Source: an uncultured Paracoccus sp. (GTDB taxonomy: Bacteria > Pseudomonadota > Alphaproteobacteria > Rhodobacterales > Rhodobacteraceae). Taken from it: a DNA stretch of 64,000 nucleotides. The notes beneath the pieces were generated by a model. That model searched no databases. It saw nothing but the letters and a program-made list of their open reading frames with translations, and had not been told where the DNA came from. Both the position numbers and the translations under genes were made by a program. The stretch is taken from the NCBI RefSeq assembly GCF_947487305.1, contig NZ_CANKWH010000007.1, positions 124,001-188,000 on the forward strand, given 5' to 3'. Below, piece after piece: positions 1 to 8,280 of this stretch (positions are counted from its first letter, which is position 1; every line of letters starts with the position of its first letter).

Positions 1-353
1 ATCTGGCCAATTCCACCGCCATCAAGATGGTGCCGCTGGAGCAGAGCTTCATCGATGACATGAAGGCCAATCTGAACCCGGGCTATGCCAGCCTGAACAT
101 TCCCGCCGGCAGCTATCCCGGTCAGGACGAGGATGTGCTGGCGGTGGGCTATGCCACCCAGGTCATCGCCCGCTGCGACCTGGACAAGGACGTGGTGAAG
201 ACACTGCTGACCCGGATGTGGGAAGGCCGCGACGACCTGATCGCCATCAGCGCGGCGATGAAAGATACCACGCTGGAAAGCATGCAGGCCGATACCGGCG
301 TGCCGCTGCACGAGGGCGCCAAGGAATTCTATGCCGAACAGGCCGGCGGCTGA
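1..353 (+). CDS. TAXI family TRAP transporter solute-binding subunit, C-terminal part
   Basis: Only the last ~116 codons are in the window; the reading frame is open from position 3 and ends with TGA at 351-353, so the gene starts upstream. The visible part (PGYASLNIPAGSYPGQ, then a region reading VLAVGYATQVIARCDL and a helical end LHEGAKEFYAEQAG) fits the C-terminus of TAXI-type periplasmic binding proteins, which end with this kind of helical segment. A fused TRAP permease follows after about 60 bp, which supports the call. The binding protein would deliver an organic acid in the periplasm to that permease. The substrate cannot be read from this fragment. Confidence 0.8.
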   Translation, partial: LANSTAIKMVPLEQSFIDDMKANLNPGYASLNIPAGSYPGQDEDVLAVGYATQVIARCDLDKDVVKTLLTRMWEGRDDLIAISAAMKDTTLESMQADTGVPLHEGAKEFYAEQAGG

Positions 354-415
354 TCCCTGACCAACAGCGGGGCCCGACCGGGCCTCGCCCCCTCGCGGTG
401 CGGAAGGGAACGGAC

Positions 416-2323
416 ATGCTGGCAAACTCAATCTGGATGCGGCGCGTGGTGACGCTGGTCGCCGTGACCATGAGCCTCTTTCACCTCTACGTGGCGTGGT
501 TCGGGCCGCCCAATGCCTTTACCCTGCGCGCCACGCATTTCGGCTTCGCGCTGGTGCTGGCCTATCTGACGCTGCCCTTCACGCCTTCGCGGGCCGATAA
601 ATCGCCGGGGATCATGGACCTGATCCTGATGGCGGCGGCGCTGGCGGCCTCGGCCTATCCGATCGTCAACCAGACCTATTTCAACACCCGCATGGCCTAT
701 GTCGGGCCGGTCTCGGTGATGGATCAGGTGATGGCGACGGTGATGATCGTCACCGTACTCGAGGCCACGCGCCGCGCCGTTGGGCCGATCCTGCCGATCA
801 CTGCGCTGGTCTTTCTGGGCTACCAGATCTTCTTCACCGGGGCCGACCTGACGCGGCTCTTGGAATATCAATACATGACCACCGATGCCCTCTTCGGTGT
901 GCCGGCGCAGGTCTCGGCCACCTATGTGGTGCTGTTCGTGATCTTCGGGGCCATGGCCGAGCGGTTCGGCATCGGCAAGCTGTTCATGGATTTCGCGCTG
1001 GCCCTGACCGGCCATACGGCGGGCGGGCCGGCCAAGGTCGCCGTCGTCACCTCGGGCCTCTTCGGCTCCGTCTCGGGGTCCGCTGTGGCCAACGTGATGA
1101 CTACCGGAACCTTCACCATCCCCTTGATGAAGCGCATCGGCTATCCGGCGCATTTCGCCGGCGCGGTCGAGGCGGTGGCCTCGACCGGCGGGCAGATCAT
1201 GCCGCCGATCATGGGCGCCGCCGCCTTCGTCATGGCCGAGTTCATGGGCGTCAGTTACCTGACCGTCGCCGCCTATGCGCTGCTGCCAGCGCTGCTCTAC
1301 TATCTCGCGGTCTTTCTTGCGGTGCATTTCGAGGCCCGCAAGCGCGGCATGAAGGGCCTGCCCCGCGCCGACCTGCCGCGCGTGGGCAAGGTGCTGCGCG
1401 ACGAGGGGCATCTGTTCCTGCCGCTGGTCATCATCATCGCCACGCTGATGTCGGGCTATTCCGCGCCCTTCTCGGCCCTTGCGGGGATCCTGTCGATCGT
1501 GCCGGTGGTGCTTCTGCGCAAGACCACGCGGAAAGAGTTCAGCATCCCGAAACTGATCGAGGCGCTGCAATCGGGCGCGGTCAATTCGGTGGTGGTGGCG
1601 CTGGCTTGCGCCACGGCGGGCATCGTCATCGGCGTCATCGCGCAGACCGGGCTGGGGCTGACCTTCACCGGGCTGGTCCGGGCGGCGGCGCAGGACATGC
1701 TGCTGCCGGCACTGATCCTGACGATGATGGCGGGGATTGTGCTGGGCATGGGCATGCCGACGACGCCGGCCTATATCGTGCAGGTGGCACTTCTGGTGCC
1801 GGCACTGGTCAAGCTGGGGGTCTCGATCCCGGCAGCGCATATGTTCGTCTTCTACTTCGCCATCCTCTCGGCCATCACGCCCCCTGTCGCCATCGCCGTC
1901 TATGCCGCCTGCGGCATCGGGCGATCTCCGGTGGTCAGCACCTCGATGACCGCCGTGCGGCTGGGGCTGACGGGCTATATCATCCCCTTCATGTTCGTCT
2001 TCGGCCCCTCTCTGCTGCTCATCGGGGAATGGCCCAAGGTGGTGCTGACGGTCATCACCGCGACGCTTGGCGTGACCTTCCTCTCGGCGGGGCTGGCCGG
2101 CTATCTGTTCCGCCCGGCGGGCTGGCTGGTCCGCATCCTGCTGATCGCCGCCGCCTTCACGCTGATCAAGCCGGGGCTGATGACCGATGCCATCGGGCTG
2201 GGGCTGGGGTTGCTGGGTGCGCTTCTGAACCGGCGCGAACCGAACCCGGAACACACTGCCGAGGCCGATCTGGAAGGCGAGACCCATGTGAAGATGAGCG
2301 ACCTGAAGACCGGCGAGAACTGA
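416..2323 (+). CDS. TRAP transporter fused permease subunit (DctQ-DctM fusion type)
   Basis: 635-residue inner-membrane protein with many hydrophobic helices. A short N-terminal membrane block (about residues 1-150) corresponds to the small DctQ-like part and the rest to the large DctM-like channel. The segment GMGMPTTPAYIVQ followed by AILSAITPPVAIAVYAAC is typical of the 4TM/12TM fused permeases that work with TAXI binding proteins. It would drive sodium-coupled uptake of the ligand bound by the upstream protein. I chose the ATG at 416 because GGAAGGGAA lies just before it and the protein then starts at the first membrane region; the frame is open further upstream. The tail after residue ~610 is charged and probably cytoplasmic. 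Confidence 0.92.
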   Translation: MLANSIWMRRVVTLVAVTMSLFHLYVAWFGPPNAFTLRATHFGFALVLAYLTLPFTPSRADKSPGIMDLILMAAALAASAYPIVNQTYFNTRMAYVGPVSVMDQVMATVMIVTVLEATRRAVGPILPITALVFLGYQIFFTGADLTRLLEYQYMTTDALFGVPAQVSATYVVLFVIFGAMAERFGIGKLFMDFALALTGHTAGGPAKVAVVTSGLFGSVSGSAVANVMTTGTFTIPLMKRIGYPAHFAGAVEAVASTGGQIMPPIMGAAAFVMAEFMGVSYLTVAAYALLPALLYYLAVFLAVHFEARKRGMKGLPRADLPRVGKVLRDEGHLFLPLVIIIATLMSGYSAPFSALAGILSIVPVVLLRKTTRKEFSIPKLIEALQSGAVNSVVVALACATAGIVIGVIAQTGLGLTFTGLVRAAAQDMLLPALILTMMAGIVLGMGMPTTPAYIVQVALLVPALVKLGVSIPAAHMFVFYFAILSAITPPVAIAVYAACGIGRSPVVSTSMTAVRLGLTGYIIPFMFVFGPSLLLIGEWPKVVLTVITATLGVTFLSAGLAGYLFRPAGWLVRILLIAAAFTLIKPGLMTDAIGLGLGLLGALLNRREPNPEHTAEADLEGETHVKMSDLKTGEN

Positions 2324-2331
2324 GGCGCCGC

Positions 2332-3072
2332 TCAGACCTTGCGCCGCTGGTCCGTCACCCGCTGGCGCGCCTGCGTCAGGTGATAGCTCATGAGCAGCGC
2401 CGCGCCCTCGCCGTCGCGGGCGCGGATCGCCTCGGCGATCTGGCGGTGCTCGGTGATGACCGCCTCGATCCGCTGGTCGGTGCCGATGCGCGTCAGGCTT
2501 TGCGCCACGCCGATCGCGGCCTGCATCTGCGCGCGCGTGGTGTCCAGCATCCGCGCAAAGATCTCGTTGCCGCTGGCGCGGGCTATGGCCATGTGGAAGG
2601 CGAAATCCAGTTCGATCACCGGCTCGCGACTCCGCATCACCTGCTCCAGCACCACCAGCGCCGAGTCGATCCGGGACAGGTCATCGAGCGCGGCGCGCAG
2701 GGCAGCAAGGCGGGCGGCGGCGGGTTCGACCGCCAGCCGCGCCTCCATGCAGCGCATCAGCCCGGCCACATCATCGGCCCCGGCATAGTCGATCAACCCC
2801 TGCGGCGGGCGGCGGCGCACGAAGCTGCCGATGCCATGGCGCGCCACGATGATCCCGTCGTCGCGCAGCCGCGCCAGCGCCTCGCGAACCACCGGGCGCG
2901 AGACCGAAAACCGCTCGCTGATCTGATGTTCCGACGGCAACTTCGCCCCTTCGGCGATCTGGCCGGCGGCGATCAGTTCCAGCACCCGGCCATAGATCTG
3001 GTCGGCCAGCGTCTCGCGCTTGCGGATCGGCTGGATCAGCAGCGGGTCTTGGCTCGCCGGCGCGTCGTTCAT
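2332..3072 (-). CDS. GntR family transcriptional regulator, FadR/FCD subfamily
   Basis: 246 residues. The N-terminal winged helix-turn-helix is clear: LADQIYGRVLELIAAGQIAEG, then KLPSEHQISERFSVSRPVVREAL and ARHGIGSFVRRR. The rest is an all-helical FCD ligand domain with metal-type histidines (FAFHMAIA near residue 150, EHRQIAEAI and YHLTQAR towards the end). It lies only 8 bp from the end of the TRAP permease and is divergent from the ThDP-enzyme operon, so it is probably the local repressor of that operon and perhaps of the TRAP genes. The start at 3072 (MNDAPASQ) fits the domain border; the frame is open 26 codons further upstream. The ligand is unknown, probably the transported organic acid. 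Confidence 0.9.
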   Translation of the reverse strand: MNDAPASQDPLLIQPIRKRETLADQIYGRVLELIAAGQIAEGAKLPSEHQISERFSVSRPVVREALARLRDDGIIVARHGIGSFVRRRPPQGLIDYAGADDVAGLMRCMEARLAVEPAAARLAALRAALDDLSRIDSALVVLEQVMRSREPVIELDFAFHMAIARASGNEIFARMLDTTRAQMQAAIGVAQSLTRIGTDQRIEAVITEHRQIAEAIRARDGEGAALLMSYHLTQARQRVTDQRRKV

Positions 3073-3123
3073 GCCAGTGTCCTGAAATCCGACCAGAGGG
3101 GCATGGCATACTTGTAAGCTTCG

Positions 3124-3157
3124 TTGACAACCCTGTCCAGCATGGGACAAGACAGGG
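3124..3157 (+). promoter_or_regulatory. Promoter with overlapping inverted repeats in the GntR/ThDP-operon gap
   Basis: A consensus -35 hexamer TTGACA is at 3124-3129. Immediately after it are two nested inverted repeats: TGTCC-6-GGACA at 3134-3149, and CCCTGTC at 3131-3137 with its exact complement GACAGGG at 3151-3157. They fall where the spacer and -10 region would be, a good place for a repressor. GntR/FCD regulators bind short palindromes in such divergent gaps. The -10 itself is weak (ACAAGA at 3147-3152). A Shine-Dalgarno-like GAAGGAG follows at 3166-3172 before the ATG at 3180. Confidence 0.5.
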
Positions 3158-3179
3158 GCAGTCTTGAAGGAGTCGCGCG

Positions 3180-4871
3180 ATGCCCGATGGCAGCCAATTG
3201 AAGCCCCGCACGGCGGGTCAGGTTCTGGTCGATCAATTGCTGATCCATGGCGCCGATCGCGCCTTCTGCGTGCCGGGCGAAAGCTATCTCGAGGTGCTCG
3301 ACGCGCTGCATGACGTCGCCGACCGCTTCACCCTCTACAATGCAAGGCACGAGGCCGGCGCGGCGGATATGGCCGAGGCCTATGGCAAGCTGACCGGCAA
3401 GCCCGGCATCTGCATGGTGACGCGCGGCCCCGGCGCCTGCCATGCCGCAATCGGCGTCCATATCGCGCAGCAGGACAGCACGCCGATGATCCTGCTGATC
3501 GGGCAGGTCGGTCGCGACATGATGGACCGCGAGGCCTTCCAGGAGGTCGATTACCGCCAGATGTTCGGCGGGCTGGCGAAATGGGTGGCGCAGATCGACT
3601 GCGCCGAGCGGGTGCCGGAATACATGGCCCGGGCCTTTCGCATGGCGACCTCGGGCCGCCCCGGCCCGGTGGTGCTGGCCTTGCCCGAGGACATGCTGAC
3701 CGAGACCGTCACCGTGGCAGATGCCGAACCCTATCAGCCGACCCGCGCCGAAGTGAATGCGGGGGACATCGACCGCATCTGCGCCTTGCTGGCGACGGCA
3801 AAGCGGCCCCTGGTGATGCTGGGCGGATCGGGCTGGACCGAGCAAGCGGCATTGGACATCCAGACCTTTGCCGAGGCCAACGCCCTGCCCGTCTGCACCT
3901 CGTTCCGCCGTCAGGACGCCATCGACAACCATTCGTCGGCCTATGTCGGCGAATTCGGCACCGCCGTCAGCCCGACCATCGTCAAGCGCATCGCCGAGGC
4001 CGATCTCCTTCTGGTCCTCGGCGCGCGGCTGGGGGAAATGACCACGCGCGGCTATACCACGCTGACGCCGCCGCAATCGCGCCAGCGGCTGATCCATGTG
4101 CATCAGGATGCCGACGAGATCGGCCGGGTCTATGGCCCCGATCTGGGGATCGCCGCCGACATGCCGGGCGTCGTCGCCGGGCTGGCCGGGCGCGATCTGG
4201 GGCGGCGGGCGGATTGGGCCGATTGGGCCAACACCCTGCGCGACGAATATATCGCCGACACCGAACCGCCGGGCGACAACCAGTGGCAGCTGGACATGGG
4301 CAAGGCCTTCTGCGCCATCCGTGACGAGCTACCTGCCGACCTGATCGTGACGCTGGATGCCGGCAACCATACCGGCTGGGGGCAACGCTATCTGCGATTT
4401 GGCCGACCGGGGCGCGAGGTCGGCTCGACCTGCGGCTCGATGGGCTATGCGGTGCCGGCGGCGGTGGCTGCAGCACTGACCCGGCCCGAGAGCCTTGTGC
4501 TGGCGATGGTCGGCGATGGCGGCTTCATGATGAGCGGCATGGAACTGGCGACCGCCGCCCAATATGGCGCGACGCCCATCGTGCTCCTGTTCAACAACGG
4601 CATCTACGGCACCATCCGGATGCATCAGGAGCGCGAGCATCCGCGCCGCGTCTCGGGCACGACCATGGCCGGGCATGATTTCGGCAAGATGGCCGAGGGG
4701 CTGGGCTGCCATGCCGAGCGCGTGACCCGGACCGAGGAGTTCGCGCCGGCGCTCGCCCGCGCCCGCGCGTCGGGCAAGCCGGCGGTGATCGAGCTGGTCA
4801 CCGATCCCGAACAGATTTCCAGCCGCACCACCATCACGCGGCTGCGCGAGCAGGCGGAGGCGCGGGTGTGA
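3180..4871 (+). CDS. Thiamine diphosphate-binding enzyme, acetolactate synthase-like
   Basis: 563 residues with the three-domain order of the ThDP decarboxylase/carboligase family. The N-terminal PYR domain has the catalytic glutamate in RHEAGAADMAEAYGK (Glu58), a central nucleotide-type domain follows, and the C-terminal PP domain has the ThDP motif Gly-Asp-Gly at 445-447 ending in Asn-Asn at 472-473. It has no partner regulatory subunit and is not next to ilvC, so a biosynthetic AHAS role is unlikely. It is translationally coupled (GTGA overlap) to an FAD-linked hydroxyacid oxidase and then a glutathione transferase. It may decarboxylate or carboligate a 2-oxo acid in a catabolic pathway. 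The exact substrate is not readable. Confidence 0.85.
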   Translation: MPDGSQLKPRTAGQVLVDQLLIHGADRAFCVPGESYLEVLDALHDVADRFTLYNARHEAGAADMAEAYGKLTGKPGICMVTRGPGACHAAIGVHIAQQDSTPMILLIGQVGRDMMDREAFQEVDYRQMFGGLAKWVAQIDCAERVPEYMARAFRMATSGRPGPVVLALPEDMLTETVTVADAEPYQPTRAEVNAGDIDRICALLATAKRPLVMLGGSGWTEQAALDIQTFAEANALPVCTSFRRQDAIDNHSSAYVGEFGTAVSPTIVKRIAEADLLLVLGARLGEMTTRGYTTLTPPQSRQRLIHVHQDADEIGRVYGPDLGIAADMPGVVAGLAGRDLGRRADWADWANTLRDEYIADTEPPGDNQWQLDMGKAFCAIRDELPADLIVTLDAGNHTGWGQRYLRFGRPGREVGSTCGSMGYAVPAAVAAALTRPESLVLAMVGDGGFMMSGMELATAAQYGATPIVLLFNNGIYGTIRMHQEREHPRRVSGTTMAGHDFGKMAEGLGCHAERVTRTEEFAPALARARASGKPAVIELVTDPEQISSRTTITRLREQAEARV

Positions 4872-6301
4872 GTGCAGCGCTGATCGCCGCCCTGCGCGCC
4901 GCCGTGGGCGAGCGTCATGTCTGGACCGAACCGGACCAAATCGCCCCGCACCTGCGCGAGGATCGCCGCCGCTGGACCGGCGAGGCGATCGCGGTCGTCC
5001 ATCCCGGCTCGACCGAGGAGGTCGCCGCCTGTGTCCGCGCCTGCGCGGAGACCGGCGTGGCGATGGTGCCGCAAGGGGGCAATACCGGGCTGGTTGGCGG
5101 CGGTGTGCCGCAGGGGGGCGTGGTCATCGCCACCGGGCGGATGAACCGCGTCCGTTCGGTCGATCCGCTGAACGCCACCATTACGGTCGAGGCCGGATGC
5201 ACGCTGGCCTCGGTGCAACAGGCGGCGGCAGAGGCCGGACGGCTGTTTCCGCTGTCGCTGGCCTCAGAAGGGACCTGCCAGATCGGCGGCAATCTTTCGA
5301 CCAATGCCGGCGGCACCGGCGTCCTGCATTACGGCAATACCCGCGAGCTGTGCCTTGGGGTCGAGGTGGTGTTGCCCGATGGCCGCATCCTGAACGCGCT
5401 GTCGGCGCTGCGGAAGGACAACACGGGTTACGACCTGCGCGACCTGTTCATCGGGGCCGAGGGCACGCTGGGGATCATCACCACGGCCGTGCTGAAGCTG
5501 TTCCCGAAACCCGCCATGAAAGTCACCGCCTTCGCCGGCTGCGCCGGGCCGCAAGCCGCGCTGGCGATCTTCGACATCCTGCGGGCGCGTGCCGGGGACA
5601 GCCTGACGGCCTTCGAATATCTGGAACGCTTCGGGGTCGAGATGGTGCTGGCCCATCTGCCCGGCGCACGCGACCCGATGGCCGAGCCGCATCCGGCCTA
5701 TTGCCTGATCGAGCTCAGCTCGCCCGATCCCGATGCCAATCTCGAGACGCGGATGGAAAACGCGCTGGCCGAGGCGGTCGAGGCAGGACTGGTCGCCGAT
5801 GCCGTTATCGGCAGTTCCGAGGCGCAGAATGCGGCGCTGTGGTCGCTGCGCGAAAGCATGTCCGAGATGCAGAAGCATTACGGCGCGTCGATCAAGCATG
5901 ACGTGGCCGTGCCGGTCGCCCGCGTGGCCGAGCTGATCACCCGCGGGGTGGCGCTGTGTCGTGACTACATGCCGACGGTGCGCCCCTGCCCCTTCGGGCA
6001 TTTCGGCGACGGCAACATCCATTTCAACCTGACCCGACCCGCCGACATGACCGATGCCGAGTTCCTGTCGCATTACCCCCGGTTCAATCGCATCGTGCAT
6101 GATCTGGTGGCCTCGATGGGCGGCTCGATCTCGGCCGAGCATGGCATCGGCCTGGCCAAGCGCGACGAGCTGCCGCGTTACAAGGATCCGGTAGCGCTGG
6201 CGCTGATGGCCAGCCTCAAGGCCGCCATCGACCCGCAGAACCTGATGAACCCGGGCAAGGTGCTTGCAAACGCCTCCGGCCCCCAGAAAGGACAACCATG
6301 A
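4868..6301 (+). CDS. FAD-binding oxidoreductase, D-2-hydroxyacid dehydrogenase / glycolate oxidase GlcD type
   Basis: 477 residues. The N-terminal PCMH-type FAD domain shows VPQGGNTGLVGGGVP (about residues 60-75) and a second FAD stretch around IGGNLSTNAGGTGVLHYGNTR. The C-terminal FAD-oxidase domain ends with the signature FGHFGDGNIHFN and SAEHGIGLAKRDELP, as in D-lactate and D-2-hydroxyglutarate dehydrogenases. It should oxidise a D-2-hydroxy acid to the 2-oxo acid and pass electrons to a quinone or flavoprotein acceptor. It starts with GTG overlapping the stop of the ThDP enzyme and ends with an ATGA overlap into the GST gene, so all three should be made together. It could supply the 2-oxo acid used by the ThDP enzyme; that is an inference. 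Confidence 0.88.
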   Translation: MSAALIAALRAAVGERHVWTEPDQIAPHLREDRRRWTGEAIAVVHPGSTEEVAACVRACAETGVAMVPQGGNTGLVGGGVPQGGVVIATGRMNRVRSVDPLNATITVEAGCTLASVQQAAAEAGRLFPLSLASEGTCQIGGNLSTNAGGTGVLHYGNTRELCLGVEVVLPDGRILNALSALRKDNTGYDLRDLFIGAEGTLGIITTAVLKLFPKPAMKVTAFAGCAGPQAALAIFDILRARAGDSLTAFEYLERFGVEMVLAHLPGARDPMAEPHPAYCLIELSSPDPDANLETRMENALAEAVEAGLVADAVIGSSEAQNAALWSLRESMSEMQKHYGASIKHDVAVPVARVAELITRGVALCRDYMPTVRPCPFGHFGDGNIHFNLTRPADMTDAEFLSHYPRFNRIVHDLVASMGGSISAEHGIGLAKRDELPRYKDPVALALMASLKAAIDPQNLMNPGKVLANASGPQKGQP

Positions 6302-6930
6302 TCGACCTCTATACCTGGAGCACGCCCAATGGCCGCAAGATCTCGATCCTGCTGGAGGAGCTAGGCCAGCCCTATACCGTCCATGCGGTCGATATCGGCA
6401 AGGATCAACAGTTCGATCCGGCCTTCCTGAAGATCTCGCCCAATAACAAGATCCCGGCGATCTTCGACCATGATGCCGGATTTGCCGTGTTTGAATCGGG
6501 CGCGATCCTGATCCATCTGGCCGAACGCGCCGGGCGATTCCTGCCCACCGAGCCGAAAGCGCGGGCCGATGTGCTGCAATGGCTGATGTGGCAGATGGGC
6601 GGCTTTGGCCCGATGCTGGGTCAGGCGCATGTCTATCTCAAGAACAACCCCGGCCTCGCCCCCGCCGCCGAAGAACGCTTCCGCAAGGAGGCACAGCGGC
6701 TTTACGGCGTGCTGGACCGGCAGCTTGCGGACAGCGAGTTCGTGGCCGGGGATTATTCGATTGCGGATATGGCGATCTTCCCGTGGGTCGCACGGCATGA
6801 CTGGCACCAGGTCGATCTGCGCGATTTCCCCAACGTCCTGCGCTGGTATCGCGCGCTGGCCGAGCGTCCGGCGGTGCAGCGGGGCTATCAGGTGCCGAAG
6901 GATGTCGGGCCGATTCCGATGCCGGACTGA
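6298..6930 (+). CDS. Glutathione S-transferase family protein (YfcG/YghU-like)
   Basis: 210 residues with a thioredoxin-like N-terminal domain (LYTWSTPNGRKISILLEEL, then NNKIPAIFDHD and FESGAILIHLAE, the cis-proline and glutathione gamma-glutamyl site) and a helical C-terminal domain with YSIADMAIFPWVARHDWHQ. The STPNGRK motif is typical of the Nu-class disulfide-bond oxidoreductases YfcG and YghU, and the protein at 49507 in this window has the same features plus an N-terminal extension. It is the third gene of the coupled ThDP enzyme/FAD oxidase operon (ATGA overlap), suggesting glutathione handling of a reactive intermediate or redox repair there. Confidence 0.9.
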   Translation: MIDLYTWSTPNGRKISILLEELGQPYTVHAVDIGKDQQFDPAFLKISPNNKIPAIFDHDAGFAVFESGAILIHLAERAGRFLPTEPKARADVLQWLMWQMGGFGPMLGQAHVYLKNNPGLAPAAEERFRKEAQRLYGVLDRQLADSEFVAGDYSIADMAIFPWVARHDWHQVDLRDFPNVLRWYRALAERPAVQRGYQVPKDVGPIPMPD

Positions 6931-6939
6931 CCCGCGCGG

Positions 6940-7422
6940 TCAGGCCACACCGGGCTTCGGCGGCGCCTTGGGGGTAAAGCTGCCGCGCTCGGGCTTGAGG
7001 TCCAGAAGCGGGGTGCCGTCGAGGCAGTCGAGCCCGCGCACGATCACCTCGGCCCCCTCGATCCCGACCAGCCGCACAACCGAGGTGCCGATGGGATTGG
7101 GCCGCACCGGCGAGCGCAGGGCAAAGGTGCCAAGCGTCTTGCCATCGCCCTTGGGGCTTTGCGTGACCAGATCGCGGCGGCTGCGGTCGAGCCAGTAAAG
7201 CACCTCGATCCGATCATAGTCTTCAAGCCCCGCCAGCGCCGGCTGCCAGACAGGGTCCAGAACCAGCCGGCATTCCGGCCCGTCCTCGGCTCCCTGACGC
7301 GGGCAAAGGTCGCGCGTGGCCCATGGCGTGCGGATCACGCCGATGAAGCGCAGCTGCGCATCGGCGGCCGGACGCAGATCAACCACCGCCTCATTGACCC
7401 TGGCTGGTTTCTGATCGCTCAC
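6940..7422 (-). CDS. tsaA: tRNA (N6-threonylcarbamoyladenosine(37)-N6)-methyltransferase TrmO/TsaA-like
   Basis: 160 residues. The protein matches the TsaA/YaeB family from near its start: FIGVIRTPWATRD, then YDRIEVLYWLDRSRRDL, TFALRSPVRPNPIGTSVVRL and LDCLDGTPLLDLKPE. Family members methylate the t6A37 of threonine tRNA using S-adenosylmethionine bound in an unusual beta-barrel. It converges on the GST gene with only 9 bp between. The start is uncertain: GTG at 7422 leaves the expected N-terminus, while a GTG at 7470 would add 16 unconserved residues. An AT-rich AAATTTAC just upstream of 7422 may be promoter material. Confidence 0.85.
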   Translation of the reverse strand: MSDQKPARVNEAVVDLRPAADAQLRFIGVIRTPWATRDLCPRQGAEDGPECRLVLDPVWQPALAGLEDYDRIEVLYWLDRSRRDLVTQSPKGDGKTLGTFALRSPVRPNPIGTSVVRLVGIEGAEVIVRGLDCLDGTPLLDLKPERGSFTPKAPPKPGVA

Positions 7423-7539
7423 CGCGCACCCCGTAAATTTTGCATATCCATGCTGGTCCGCGCCCGGCACATGCTCTTATTCGCCCGAGTCGTTTCCCTT
7501 TTCCAGACTTGAATTGTCCTGCTTTCACGCGCTACCGTC

Positions 7540-8280
7540 ATGGTCAGCACAATTTCCCGTCAGGTGGAGAATTTGCAAGGCATCGGTGAGGCATTCGGGC
7601 TGGCCTGGCAGCTGGTCCTGACAGGCGATGCGGCGCTGGTCGAGATCGTCGCCCTGTCGCTGCAGGTCAGCCTGACCGCAACCGCTCTCGCCTGCCTCAT
7701 CGGCCTGCCCCTCGGGGCCATCGTTGCGACCCTGCGCTTTCGTGGCCGCGAGGCGGTGCTGATCCTGATGAATGCGCTGATGGGACTGCCGCCTGTCGTC
7801 ATTGGCCTTCTGGTCTATCTCTACCTGTCGCGTTCGGGTCCGCTGGGGTTCCTGGGACTGCTTTATACACCGGCGGCGATGATTCTGGCACAGACGATCC
7901 TGATCACCCCTATCGTCGCGGCGCTGTCGCGGCAGGTGATCGAGGATCTGCATGTCGAATATGACGAACAATTCCGCTCGCTCTGCCTCAGCCGGGGCCA
8001 GACCATGCGGGCGCTGATCTGGGATGCGCGCTATTCGCTGCTGACCGTGGGGCTGGCGGGCTTTGGCCGCGCCGTGGCCGAGGTGGGCGCGGTGATGATC
8101 GTCGGCGGCAATATCGATCACCTGACCCGGGTGATGACCACGGCCATCGCGCTGGAAACCTCCAAGGGGGATCTGCCGCTGGCACTCGCGCTCGGCATCA
8201 TCCTGCTGGTACTGGCGCTGGGGGTGAATGCGGCGGTGCAATCGGTGCGGCTGACGGCGACGCGGCAGGCCTATGTCTGA
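7540..8280 (+). CDS. tupB: Tungstate ABC transporter permease TupB
   Basis: 246 residues with six or so membrane helices. A short BPD-type EAA loop is present (FRSLCLSRGQTMRALIWDARYSLLTVGLAGFGRAVAEVGAVMIVGGN). The pattern AEVGAVMIVGGNI with TTAIALETSKG is characteristic of the TupB/WtpB-like permeases. It forms the membrane channel for oxyanion uptake with the ATPase that overlaps its end by 8 bp and the binding protein after that. The 117 bp before it hold no clear Shine-Dalgarno; the ATG at 7540 is the first in frame, and a start a few codons later is possible. Confidence 0.9.
   Translation: MVSTISRQVENLQGIGEAFGLAWQLVLTGDAALVEIVALSLQVSLTATALACLIGLPLGAIVATLRFRGREAVLILMNALMGLPPVVIGLLVYLYLSRSGPLGFLGLLYTPAAMILAQTILITPIVAALSRQVIEDLHVEYDEQFRSLCLSRGQTMRALIWDARYSLLTVGLAGFGRAVAEVGAVMIVGGNIDHLTRVMTTAIALETSKGDLPLALALGIILLVLALGVNAAVQSVRLTATRQAYV

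Noticed and set aside
428..2287. A long minus-strand open frame opposite the TRAP permease
   Set aside because: Translation is a string of Arg, Gln, His and Asp without domains; codon bias belongs to the plus-strand membrane protein.
1606..3117. A 503-codon plus-strand frame running from the TRAP permease across the GntR gene
   Set aside because: It is out of frame with the permease, opposite to the regulator, has no domain and no ribosome site.
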